Positions 9,413 through 20,744 of a stretch of DNA of 64,000 nt are shown here, piece after piece; position 1 is the first letter of the stretch; every line of letters starts with the position of its first letter. Source of the stretch: Euglena gracilis (Eukaryota > Euglenida > Euglenophyceae > Euglenales); contig CP154954.1 in assembly GCA_039621445.1 (NCBI GenBank), positions 10,001,521-10,065,520 on the forward strand, written 5' to 3'. The position numbers and the translations under genes are program-made. The notes beneath the pieces are model-generated. The model saw nothing but the letters and a program-made list of their open reading frames with translations, made no database searches and was not told the DNA's origin.

Positions 9413-12400
9413 GGCGCCTATTCTATTCATGCCCCCCAACGATTGGCAATGTTGGACCTGTTTTCTGGGTCGGGTGTTGTTGGTGATTGTTTTCGAAAAC
9501 ACAACTTCTATGTTGTGAGTCTAGATTTGGATCCCAAAACAAACCCAACCATTTTGGTCGACATTTTGCAATGGAATTATAAGCAATGGAATCCTCATTC
9601 TTTTTATGTCATCACCGCGTCATGCCCCTGTGAGGCATATAGCACGGCGCGTTCTATTTTGCCAAGGGATTTTGAATTCGCCGATGCTATTGTTTTGCAA
9701 ACCCTCAAAATTATTCAATGGTTCGATCCTAATTTTTGGTGGATTGAGAATCCAAGGAGGGGTTTCCTGAGAACGAGACCTTTTATGGAAAATATCCCCT
9801 ATGTCGATTTTGACTATTGCCAATTTTCATCATGGGGATACCAAAAACCAACCCGATTCTGGATTTCAGAGTCTTTCAAAGGAATGCCAGAAAGGTTATG
9901 TAACTTTTTGACCTGCGAAAACTTGCTCCTGGGCACCAAAGGACACAAAGTGAGACTGGGGGGTCCAAAAGGTACCGTTTCACAAAAAATGAAAGGTCGA
10001 ATCCCCCATGCGTTGATTGAGTGCCTCATCAACTGGGCGATTCAGACCGATTCTTTGGTTGCTGAAACAAGTGGTTTAACGTTTGACCATGCAAATAATT
10101 CTGCTACCCAATCTGCTAACACATCACACTCAAAACCTACCCCCACTCCCCGAAGAAAAGAGGTGCGTTTCACAATGCCTACCGAAGATGGAGAAATGGA
10201 AAGTCAGGCATCACAAGTTGTGGACCATTTACCTTTTGCAGAATTGACACAAGAAGAGCTCAGGGAGTGGGTTGGTGAATCAAACTCATCCCCCCCAAGT
10301 TTTTTAATGGGTGAGAATGAGTCCGTTTCTATTTACATTCCAAACAGAATGATTGGAGAAAGACATGCTTTTGCCGTTGGAAAATGCAATTTTGTGCACC
10401 AGGAGGATGTTTGGCAATTGTTATTGAGGGTGCAGGTGGGCCTCCCAAACGGAGAACAAAAATGTTTCAGAATTCTTGTTGACACGGGGGCAGAAGTGAA
10501 TTTGGTGAAAAAATCACTCATTTCTCAGCATTCTTTCAGAATGTCCTCACGACCTTTGAAGTTAATAGTGGCTTCGGGACAGGAAATGGAGGGTGGAAAA
10601 AGGGAGGTGGAACTTTCATTGTTTTTCGACCAATTTGAGAATGGAATGCCAGTGGTCGAAATTTTTGAAGCAAAAGGAATTTTCTATGAGGCAAGAATCG
10701 ATGTGGATGCCATTATTTCTTTCAAATGGTTGTATGAACACCAGTTGGGTGTTTTCCCTCACTTACACGCCTTGGCACGAAATGGGGATCATCTCACACT
10801 TTTGAGGGGTGTGAACAAACGGCACCGGTCATTTCACCCTTCACACTTAAGACTGAATGACAAGGGGAAGAGGGGGAGGCAAGGAAAAGACAATGATGCT
10901 CTTGTAACGGAGGGGAGTTTTGATTACACCTTCCAGCAAATGACAAATTGGGGTTTTTGTCTTCCCCCGGAGGTGTTTGAAGTGGAACCCCAATATCTTA
11001 CACGGAAAGAAATTTGTTACATTGCACAAAGATTGTCAGGGGAGGTGGGGGTGAGCACACACGTGGATGGATACATTTGTACTCCTGAAGGTGCCAGGAT
11101 TGTCAATGAGAGGGTGGAGAAGTTGCGTGCCTCCATTATGAATGACTATGGGGATACGGTCCTAAACCCGGAAATCATTTTTGACCCCCCCGTGAGAGGT
11201 CCCTTTGGGTATGCTTATATTCCGTTGAAACCCGATGCAAAACCCGTTCGGCAAAAACCGTTTTCTTTACACGGGGAGCGACAAGAGGCTTACAGGAAAG
11301 TTGCCCAGGGTTGGTTGGACAAAAAATATGTAGAGTTTCCAGAAAGGGGAAAAGTGGAATGGCTTGTTCAAGGTTTTGTGGTTCCCAAGAAAAAACCAGG
11401 AGAATATAGAGGAATTGTCGACATGAGAGGCCCCAATAGCCAAACCCTCCGGGGACATTACGTGATGCCTTTAATATCCGATTTGCTCGTAAGGCAAGGG
11501 GCAAAACAAATTTTCTCCATTTTGGATTTGAGGGAGGCCTTCCACCAACAACCCTTACACCCCGAAAGTCGGCATATCACATGCACATACACACCTTTTG
11601 GGATTGTGCAGTGGAGAGTCAATGCAATGAGTTTAATGAATGCTTCGGGACAATTTCAGCAAATGATGAATGACCGTTTGAGATCTGTCCAACACATAGC
11701 GGACCCATACATAGACGATATTTTGGCGGGCACACGGATTGAAAAGGGGGGGTGGGAAGATTTGCTCACAAAACACGACAAAGAGTTAAGGGAAGTTTTG
11801 GATGTGATGAAAGATGACCGTTTTGGTTGTGATCCACGGAAATGTGAATTTTTTGTGGAGGAAGTTGAGTTTTGTGGACACAAATTAAGTAAGGGGACGA
11901 GAAAGCCCGCCCCTGGAAAATTAAGGGCTATTGAGAATTGGGAATTACCCCCCACCATTACAGCCATGAGAGCATTTCTCGGTTTCACAAATTATTACTC
12001 GGAATACGTGAAAAATTACGCAGAAATTGTGGCCCCCCTTCAGGAAAAGTTGAAAGTACCACGAGCTGAAGGAAAAAAGGGGAGCAAAAAACGGATTGAA
12101 TATTCAGAGGAGGACATCCGATGTTTTGGGGAAATCAAAAGAAAACTTTGTGAGAGTTTGATTCTTCAAAGGGTAAACCCCGATAAACCATTTGTTTTAA
12201 GGGTTGATTCAAGTGGACGAGCGGTAGGGGCGACCTTGGAACAAATGAAGGACATTGAAACTTGTCCCACCGAGGAGGAGGTTCGAAAAGGCAAAACCGT
12301 CCCCGTGGCTTTCCTTTCACGTAAATTAACCACCTCACAAAGAAATTGGATACCCCGGGAGGTGGAAACCTATGCTATCATTTTGGCGTTACAAAAATGG

Positions 12401-12919
12401 GCTTCTTGGATTGGGGTGCAACCAATTTTGGTTTTGACTGACCACCAATCCCTCAAGGATTGGTATACCGAACATGTGGACACCCCGTGTGGACCTATTA
12501 ATAGACGGGCACGGTGGCATCAAATGCTTTCCAAATTTGATTTGACTATTGGCTTTGTGCCGGGAAAAGAAAATTTTATTGCCGACATTTTAAGCCGATG
12601 GGCTTACCCGGCAAGTGAAGCATTTCTCGATGTATCAAAACATGGGAGTTTGAAGGATCTACAGGAAATGAGGGAAATTATCGAATCTGAAAAAGCGGAT
12701 GAAAAATTTTGCATGGTGATTCGACTTCATGCATATCCAGACTCCAAGGATATTTTTGGAGTACGCACCCCAAGTGGGTTGAAGACTTCCGAGGGACATG
12801 ATTTGATTCAAAAAACACGCACGGAGGAAAATTTGCAAGAATCACCACTCATGGAAGGGGGTGGCCCCACAAGCGAGGCGAACCCCCCCCGTGAGAAAAT
12901 TATCAAAAACTATGGGTGA
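9374..12919 (+). CDS. pol: Pol: C5 DNA methyltransferase - protease - RT - RNase H
   Basis: About 1181 codons open after the TAG; the first ATG is 9449. Counting from TTG 9443: residues 1-200 form a compact cytosine-5 methyltransferase with LDLFSGSGVVG (motif I), ASCPCEAYS with the catalytic Pro-Cys (IV), WWIENPRRG (VI), YCQFSSWGYQKPTRFW (VIII region) and IPHALIECLINWAI (X-like). The aspartic protease has ILVDTGAEVNLV at about 345. RT has FSILDLREAFHQQ and YIDD at 756-759. RNase H has RVDSSG, REVETYA and LTDHQSL. The frame ends after a tandem duplication near 12860-12950 containing two C8 runs; integrase continues one base on, so one C is probably extra. Methyltransferases are rare passengers in retrotransposons and might modify the element's own copies. 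Confidence 0.9.
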   Translation, partial: GCQRLGKGSVPRRGAYSIHAPQRLAMLDLFSGSGVVGDCFRKHNFYVVSLDLDPKTNPTILVDILQWNYKQWNPHSFYVITASCPCEAYSTARSILPRDFEFADAIVLQTLKIIQWFDPNFWWIENPRRGFLRTRPFMENIPYVDFDYCQFSSWGYQKPTRFWISESFKGMPERLCNFLTCENLLLGTKGHKVRLGGPKGTVSQKMKGRIPHALIECLINWAIQTDSLVAETSGLTFDHANNSATQSANTSHSKPTPTPRRKEVRFTMPTEDGEMESQASQVVDHLPFAELTQEELREWVGESNSSPPSFLMGENESVSIYIPNRMIGERHAFAVGKCNFVHQEDVWQLLLRVQVGLPNGEQKCFRILVDTGAEVNLVKKSLISQHSFRMSSRPLKLIVASGQEMEGGKREVELSLFFDQFENGMPVVEIFEAKGIFYEARIDVDAIISFKWLYEHQLGVFPHLHALARNGDHLTLLRGVNKRHRSFHPSHLRLNDKGKRGRQGKDNDALVTEGSFDYTFQQMTNWGFCLPPEVFEVEPQYLTRKEICYIAQRLSGEVGVSTHVDGYICTPEGARIVNERVEKLRASIMNDYGDTVLNPEIIFDPPVRGPFGYAYIPLKPDAKPVRQKPFSLHGERQEAYRKVAQGWLDKKYVEFPERGKVEWLVQGFVVPKKKPGEYRGIVDMRGPNSQTLRGHYVMPLISDLLVRQGAKQIFSILDLREAFHQQPLHPESRHITCTYTPFGIVQWRVNAMSLMNASGQFQQMMNDRLRSVQHIADPYIDDILAGTRIEKGGWEDLLTKHDKELREVLDVMKDDRFGCDPRKCEFFVEEVEFCGHKLSKGTRKPAPGKLRAIENWELPPTITAMRAFLGFTNYYSEYVKNYAEIVAPLQEKLKVPRAEGKKGSKKRIEYSEEDIRCFGEIKRKLCESLILQRVNPDKPFVLRVDSSGRAVGATLEQMKDIETCPTEEEVRKGKTVPVAFLSRKLTTSQRNWIPREVETYAIILALQKWASWIGVQPILVLTDHQSLKDWYTEHVDTPCGPINRRARWHQMLSKFDLTIGFVPGKENFIADILSRWAYPASEAFLDVSKHGSLKDLQEMREIIESEKADEKFCMVIRLHAYPDSKDIFGVRTPSGLKTSEGHDLIQKTRTEENLQESPLMEGGGPTSEANPPREKIIKNYG

Positions 12920-13740
12920 GGGCGGCCCTACAAGCGAGGCGAACCCCCCCATAGGAAATTCTGGTCAAAGTGTCGACACAACACCTCAAATTGATGCACC
13001 CCATGATTCGAGCCTTGCCAAACCAGATGTAAGTGGGAGCTCTGACAAGGGGGGGGAGGAGTGCACGCCACCTCTTCTTGTTTCCCATGAAAATCTTGGT
13101 TCAATATGGGATCGGGATTGGGGGGATGCATACGCGTCATGTCCCACGTGGGGGGAACCATGGAAAAGTATCTCAGAAAAATCGGGGGATTGGCCACAGA
13201 ACTTCAAACGTTTTGATTCCCTGATTTACCAAGGAGAAAGGTTGTGTGTTCCTTTGAGTCTACAGGAACACGTCATCCATTCACATCATGACTCCTTTGG
13301 CCATTTGGTTGGGGAAAAGTTATGGAGTCAAATTGGGCATCGATATGCATTTGCAGACATTGCTTGCGCAAAGAGTTTTTCTTTCACCGTGGGAACAATT
13401 TGTTACGTATGTCAAGCTTGCATTCGGCCAAAAACTCTCCATGGGCCCATGGAATATACGGAGATCCCCCCTAAATGCATGGTAAGTGTTGCTCTTGACA
13501 TGTTCAAAATGACTTTTGTCAAGTGGGGGGGAAGAGACTTCAATTTCATGGCGTTATGTGTTGATCGCCATTCGGGTTGGATTGTAGTATCCGCACATTT
13601 GGAAAAGGGATTGACGGGGGCAATGGTGGCCCAAACAATGCTTTTGCACGCTTGGAGGCCTTTTGGAATACCAACCATTATATCCAGTGATAGGGGTGCC
13701 CATTTTGTTGGGGCGTGGTGGAAAACAATGTGCACATTTT
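12920..13740 (+). pseudogene. pol: Integrase: zinc domain and first two catalytic Asp
   Basis: Continuation of pol in the next frame. It has the H-H-C-C zinc module (HVIHSHHDSFGH ... CYVCQAC), then VALDMFKM with the first Asp, CVDRHSGWIVV and IISSDRGAHFVG with the second Asp of the DDE core. The frame is lost at TMC-TFWHSA near 13733, where two bases of a CACACA run appear to be missing. The third catalytic residue is in the next entry. Integrase inserts the cDNA, here making a 4 bp target duplication. Confidence 0.85.
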
Positions 13741-14105
13741 GGCATTCGGCAAGCATTTTCCCAAGCATACCATCGTCAAGCAAATGGGAGGGCTGAAATG
13801 GCCGGACAACAAGTCATGGAAATTTTGCGGAAATTATATGTGTACAAGAAAATTTGTTGGGTTGAGGCACTGCTTCAAGTTTTGGATACCATACACGACA
13901 CAATCGGGGAGTGTGGTTTGAGACCATACGAAATTCTTTTCGGAAGGCAACGACAAAGGGGGGGAATACCCTATACACCCACCCGAGAATGTGAGGATGC
14001 CACTGAATGTTTTGAAAGAATGGCCTTTATTGACAAACAAGTGGCAGAAACTTTGAATACCATCCATGAAAAACGACTTTTGACAATGAAGCCAAAAAAA
14101 ATTCA
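13736..14105 (+). pseudogene. pol: Integrase: catalytic Glu segment
   Basis: A third frame reads HFGIRQAFSQAYHRQANGRA followed by the catalytic Glu, then EILRKLYVYKK and LRPYEILFGRQRQRGG, typical of the gypsy integrase C-terminal half of the core. Frame is lost again in the A8 run near 14094-14101; one A is probably extra. Confidence 0.82.
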
Positions 14106-14587
14106 CAGATGTGGAATACACAATTGGACAAAAGGTGTGGTATAGACGACCGCCGAACAGTGGAAACAAATTGGAAACACGTTGGTTGGGACCCGCCGTT
14201 ATTAAGGAAAGGCGGGGCACGAATAGGTACATGTTGGAAATCAAACCCGGGGTAGAAACGGGGGTACACAATTCTTTCCTCAAACCTTTTAAAGAGGACG
14301 ATTTGGTGGGTAGACCAATTCATCTTTTTTATCATCAAAGAACCGAACCAGATTTGGAAGCTGGGGTTGATGAATGGGAGGTGGATGAAATTTTGGATCA
14401 CAAAGTGGACAAAAGGGGGAATTTGCTTTTCTTAACCCATTGGAAGGGTTTTCCTATGAGTGAGAACACGTGGGAACCGGTTGGAAATTTCATACACCGA
14501 TACTCTTCAGATTTTGTGAAATATTGCAACCAAAGACAACTTCCCATAGACATCACCAAGTTTTTGTCGGAGGAACCAACCTTGTGA
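14106..14587 (+). pseudogene. pol: Integrase C-terminal region with chromodomain
   Basis: TIGQKVWYRR, TRWLGPAVIKER and NSFLKPF form the usual post-core beta-barrel region. The C-terminus EWEVDEILDHKVDKRGNLLF, then LTHWKGFPMSENTWEPVGNF is a chromodomain (aromatic W and W-K-G-F, ENTWEP). Chromoviruses use this domain to direct integration to particular chromatin. It ends at TGA 14585-14587. The chromodomain itself is uninterrupted. Confidence 0.88.
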
Positions 14588-15228
<641 letters not shown>

Positions 15229-15417
15229 ATTCATGCGTGCACAAATACATATTCAGGAGTGTTCATCGAACCCCGGCACGCCATTTCAGAAAAAGGGAGA
15301 AAGAGGTGACAAGATGAAGGTGTGCATCAATATCGTTGTTGTTTTGTGATCTCCCCAAGCCTTGAGAGCCCCAATCCGTGTAGCAATATGAGGAAGGCAT
15401 TCGGTTGTATGGACCCT

Positions 15418-17110
15418 GTCCCCGGAAGAAAAAGGGGGGCTTGGTTTTTTTAAATTTTCAGGACCCCCAGCCCCGAAGAAGGGGGGGGAGCGTTGGATTT
15501 TTTGAATTCTCAGAACCCCGGCCCCGAAGAAGGGGGGGGGCGTTGTTTTTTTTGAATTTTCAGGACCCCCGGCCCCGAAGAAAGGGGGGTGGTTGGAGTT
15601 TTTGAATTTTCAGGACCCCCGGCCCCGAAGAGGGGGGGGGGCTTGGTTTTTTTGAATTTTCAGGACCCCCAGCCCCGAAGAAGGGGGGGGGAGCGTTGGA
15701 TTTTTTGAATTCTCAGAAACCCGGCCCCGAAGAAGGGGGGGGCGTTGGTTTTTTTTTGAATTTTCAGGACCCCCGGCCCCGAAGAAAGGGGGGGGGGCGT
15801 TGGAGTTTTTGAATTTTCAGGACCCCCGGCCCCGAAGAGGGGGGGGGGCGTTGTATTTTTGAATTTTCAGGACCCCCAGCCCCGAAGAAGGGGGGGGGGG
15901 CGTTGGATTTTTTGAATTTTCAGGACCCCCAGCCCCGAAGAAAAGGGGGGGGGGGGGTGGTTTTTTTTTGAATTTTCAGGACCCCCGGCCCCGAAGGAAG
16001 GGGGGGGGGCATGGAGTTTTTGAATTTTCAGGACCCCCAGCCCAGAAGAGGGGGGGGGGGCGTTGTATTTTTTGAATTTTCAGGACCCCCGGCCCCGAAG
16101 AAGGGGGGGGGCGTTGGATTTTTGGAATTTTCAGGACCCCCGGCCCCGAAGAGGGGGGGGGGGGCTTGGTTTTTTTGAATTTTCAGGACCCCCAGCCCCG
16201 AAGAAGGGGGGGGGAGCGTTGGATTTTTTGAATTCTCAGAACCCCGGCCCCGAAGAAGGGGGGGGCGTTGGTTTTTTTTTGAATTTTCAGGACCCCCGGC
16301 CCCGAAGAAAAGGGGGGGGGCGTTGGAGTTTTTGAATTTTCAGGACCCCCGGCCCCGAAGAGAGGGGGGGGGGGGGTTGTATTTTTTGAATTTTCAGGAC
16401 CCCCAGCCCCGAAGAAGGGGGGGGGGCGTTGGATTTTTTTGAATTTTCAGGACCCCCGGCCCCGAAGGAAGGGGGGGGCATGGAGTTTTTGAGTTTTCAG
16501 GACCCCCAGCCCCGAAGAGGGGGGGGGGGGGTTGTATTTTTTGAATTTTCAGGACCCCCGGCCCCGAAGAAGGGGGGGGGGCGTTGGATTTTTGGAATTT
16601 TCAGGATCCCCGGCCCCAAAGAAAAGGGGGGGAGGCGTTGGAGTTTTTTGAATTTTCAGGACCCCCGGCCCCGAAGAGGGGGGGGGCGTTGTATTTTTTT
16701 GAATTTTCAGGACCCCTGGCCCCGAAGGAGGGGGGGGGGCTTGGTTTTTTTTGAATTTTCAGGACCCCCGGCCCCGAAGAGGGGGGGGGGGCTTGGTTTT
16801 TTTGAATTTTCAGGACCCCCAGCCCCGAAGAGGGGGGGGGGGCGTTGTATTTTTTGAATTCTCAGAACCCCGGCCCCGAAGAAGGGGGGGGGGGCGTTGG
16901 TTTTGTTTTGAATTTTCAGGACCCCCGGCCCCGAAGAAAGGGGGGGGGCGTTGGAGTTTTTGAATTTTCAGGACCCCCAGCCCCGAAGAGGGGGGGGGCG
17001 TTGGATTTTTTGAATTTTCAGGATCCCCAGCCCCGAAGAAGGGGGGGGCGTTGGATTTTTTGAATCATAGGACCCCGGCCCATAGAAGGGGGGGGCGTGG
17101 AATTTTTTGG
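15418..17110 (+). repeat. G-rich minisatellite, subarray 1 (about 50-55 bp unit)
   Basis: Units read GGACCCCCGGCCCCGAAGAA, then G8-G13, CGTTGGA, T5-T8, GAATTTTCA. Length varies with the G-run. The T-run plus GAATTTTCAG is repeated about 30 times and resembles a 3' splice site. The open frames (PRPRR, GPPAPKK peptides) follow from the repeat. Confidence 0.95.
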
Positions 17111-17114
17111 ATTT

Positions 17115-17270
17115 CAGGAGTCTCGGCACACTACTTTTAACATCAAGTGTTGATTCCCTTTGAATTCATCGACACCGTGCCTCCTATCGGATCATTGTTT
17201 TGTATTCCAAAGCACACTCACCTTTGAGGATGGATTTCAGGATTATCGAACTCCCCGTCACCCGGAGGGA
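17115..17270. repeat. Spacer 1 in the G-rich array
   Basis: Non-G-rich sequence starting CTCGGCACACTACTTTTAAC. It is similar to the spacer at 17990-18115: both have ATCAAG-GTTGA-CCC, TTGAATTCA, GATCAT and GCACACTCAC. The array therefore has a longer-range repeat. Confidence 0.7.
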
Positions 17271-17989
17271 GGAAGGTTGGGGTTGGAATTTTTTATTTTC
17301 GGACCCCCAGCCCCCAAAAGGAAGGGGGGGGGGGCGGTTGGAATTTTAAATTTTCAGATGGGGTTGTATTTTTGAAATTTTCAGATTTTTTTTTTTTTTT
17401 TCTTTTTTTTTGAATTTTCAGGACCCCCGGCCCCGAAGAAAGGGGGGGGGACGTTGGAGTTTTTGAATTTTCAGGACCTCCAGTCCCGAAGAGGGGGGGG
17501 CGTTGCATTTTTTGAATTTTCAGGACCCCCAGTCCCGAAGAGGGGGGAGGGCGTTGGATTTTTTGAATTTTCAGGATCCCCGGCCCCGAAGAAAGGGGGG
17601 GGGGCGTTGGTTTTTTTTAAATTTTCAGGACCCCCGGCCCCAAAGAAGGGGGGGGGCGTTGGATTTTTTGAATTTTCAGGACCCCCGGCCCCGAAGAAGG
17701 GGGGGGGCGTTGGTTTTTTTTGAATTTTCAGGACCCCCGGCCCCGAAGAAAGGGGGGGGGACGTTGGATATTTTGAATTTCAGGACCCCGGCCCGGAAGA
17801 GAGGGGGGGGGGCGTTGTATTTTTTGAAATTTCAGGACCCCCAGCCCCGAAGAAAGGGGGGGGGGGCGTTGGTTTTTTTTATTTTTCAGGACCCCCGGCC
17901 CCGAAGAGGGGGGGGCGTTGTATTTTTGTGAATTTCAAGACCCCCGGCCCCGAAGAGGGGGGGGGCGTTGAATTTTTTTGAATTCAGGA
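17271..17989 (+). repeat. G-rich minisatellite, subarray 2
   Basis: Same unit as subarray 1, about 13 copies, with a longer T17 stretch near 17385-17411. Confidence 0.92.
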
Positions 17990-18115
17990 TTTCGACACGT
18001 TCCTTTGAGATCAAGCATTGACCCCTTGAATTCACCAAAACGTATGTTAGTGACGCCTTCGATCATCAGTGTTTGTGCCCTGCACACTCACGGTGATTCC
18101 TTCTGAACGGTTTTT
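17990..18115. repeat. Spacer 2 in the G-rich array
   Basis: Diverged copy of the spacer at 17115-17270, judged by shared words in the same order. Confidence 0.65.
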
Positions 18116-20744
18116 ATTTCAATTTTCAGGACCCCCAGTCCCAAATGAAGGAAAGGTTTTCGGATTTTTTATCCGGACCCCCAGCCCCCGAAGAAAAGGG
18201 GGGGGCGGTTAGATTTTTATTTTCGGATTTTTTGAATTTTAAGGACCCCCGGCCCCCGAAGGATATGGGGGGGGGCGGTTGGATTTTTGAATTTTCAGTT
18301 TCTTTGAGTAATTCGGACCCCGGCCCCCGAAGTAAACGGGGGTGGGGCGGCGGTTGGATTTTTGGATTTTCGGATTTCTTTGAATTTTCAGGACCCCCGG
18401 CCCCCGAAGGAAAGGGGGGGGGGGGCAATTGGATTTTCGAATTTTCGGATTTTTTTTTGAATTCAGGACCCCCGGCCCCCGAAGGGGGGGGGGGGCGGTT
18501 GGATTTTGAATTTTCAGGATTCAGACCCCGGCCCCGAGAAGGGGGGGGGCGGTTGGATTTTTGAATTTTTGGTTTTTTTTGGTATTTCGGGCCCCCCGGC
18601 CCCGAAGGAAAGGGGGGGGGGGGTTGGATTTTTGAATTTTCGGGTTTTTTTGAATTTTCAGGACCCCCGGCCCCCGAAGGAAGGGGGGGGGGGGGGTGGG
18701 ATTTTCGAATTTTTAGTTTTTTTGAATAATTCAGACCCCGGCCCCGAAGAAGGGGGGGGGCTTGGTTTGAATTTTCGGATTTTTTTAAATTTCAGGACCC
18801 CCGGCCCGCGAAGGAAAGGGGGGGGGGTTGGATTTTTCAATTTTCGGATTTTTTTTGAATTTTAAGGACCCCCGGCCGCCGAAGGAAAGAGGGGGAGCGG
18901 TTGGATTTTCGAATTTTCAGTTTGTTAGAATAATCCGGACCCCGGCCCCCGACTGAAACGGGGGCGGGCGGTTGGATTTTTGAATTTTCGGATTTTTTTG
19001 AATTTTCAGGACCCCCGGCCCCCGAAGCAAAGGGGGGGGGGGCGGTTGGATTTTTGAATTTTCGGATTTTTTTGAATATTCAGGACCCCCGGCCCCCGAA
19101 GGAAGGGGTGGGAGGGCGGTTGGATTTTCGAATTTTCAGTTTGTTGGAATAATTCAGACCCCGGCCCCGAAGGAAGGGGGGGGGGGGCGGTTGGATTTTT
19201 GAATTTTCAGATTTTTTTGGTTTTCTGAAGCCCCGGCCCCCGAAGGAAAGGGGGCGGTTGGATTTTTGAATTTTCGGATTTTTTTGAATTTTCAGGACCC
19301 CCGGCCCCCGAAGGAGGGGGGGGGGGGGGTTTGTATTTTTTTTTCGGATTTTTGAATTTTCAGGACCCCCGGCCCGAAGGAAGGGGGGGCGGTTGGCTTT
19401 TTTTATTTTCGGATTTTTTGAGTTTTCAGGACCCCCGGCCCCCGAAGGAAAGGAGGGGGGCGGTTGGATTTTTGAATTTTCGGATTTTTTTGAATTTTCA
19501 GGACCCCCGGCCCCCGAAGGAATGGGGGAGGGGGTGGGGCGGTTGGATTTTTGGATTTTCGGATTTCTTTGAATTTTCAGGACCCCCGGCCCCCGAAGGA
19601 AGGAGGGGGGGCGGTTGGATTTTTGAATTTTCAGTTTCTTTGAGTAATTCGGACCCCGGCCCCCGAAGGAAACGGGGTGGGGGGGCGGTTGGATTTCTGG
19701 ATTTTTTTGATTTTTGAATTTTCAGGACCCCCGGCCCCGAAGAAGGGGGGGGGGGCGTTGGATTTTGAATTTTCGGATTTTTTTTGAATTTTCTGGACCC
19801 CCGGCCCCGAAGAAGGGGGGGGCGGTTGGATTTTCGATTTTTCAGTTTGTTGGAATAATTCAGACCCCGGCCCCGAAGGAAGGGGGGGGGGCGGTTGAAT
19901 TTTTGAATTTTCGGATTTTTTGAGTTTTCAGGACCCCCGGCCCCCGAAGGAAAGGAGGGGGGCGGTTGGATTTTTGAATTTTCGGATTTTTTTGAATTTT
20001 CAGGACCCCCGGCCCCCGAAGGAAGGGGGGGGGGTGGGGCGGTTGGTTTTTTGAATTTTGGATTTTTTTGAATTTTCAGGACCCCGGCCCCGAAGGAAGG
20101 GGGGGGGTTGGATTTTTAATTTTCGGATTTTTTTTTTCAGGACCCCCGGCCCCCGAAGAAGGGGGGGGGCGGTTGATTTTTGAATTTTCAGTTTTTTGAA
20201 TTCGGACCCCGGCCCCCGGAAAGGGGGGGGGGGGCGGTTGGATTTTTGAATTTTCGGATTTCTTTGAATTTTCAGGACCCCCGGCCCCCGAAGGAAGGAG
20301 GGGGGGCGGTTGGATTTTCAAATTTTCAGTTTCTTGGAGTAATTCAGAACCCGGCCCCGAAGGAAGGGGGGGGGCGGTTGGTTTTCTGAATTTTCGGATT
20401 TTTTTGAATTTTCAGGACCCCCGGCCCCCGAAGGAAGGGGGGGGGTTGGTTTTTTGAATTTTCGAATTTTTTTTGAATTTTCAGGACCCCCGGCCCCCGA
20501 AGGAAAGGGGGGGGAATGGGAATTTTGAATTTTCGGATTTTTTTGAATTTTCAGGACCCCCAGCCCCCGAAGGAAGGGGGGGGGGGCATTGGATTTTGAA
20601 TTTTCAGTTTTGAATAATTCAGACCCCGGCCCCGAAGGAAGGGGGGGGGCGTTGGATTTTTGAATTTTCGGATTTTTTTGAATTTCAGGACCCCCAGCCC
20701 CCAAAGGAAGGGGGGGGGGGCGTTGGATTTTTGAATTTTCGGAT
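18116..20744 (+). repeat. G-rich minisatellite, subarray 3a (about 73 bp unit)
   Basis: A longer unit: GGACCCCCGGCCCCCGAAGG, A/G-run, CGGTTGGATTTTTGAATTTT, CGGATTTTTTTGAATTTTCA. Variants carry AATAATTCGGACCCCGG. The orientation is as in subarray 1, so all G-runs are on the retrotransposon's sense strand. Confidence 0.93.
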
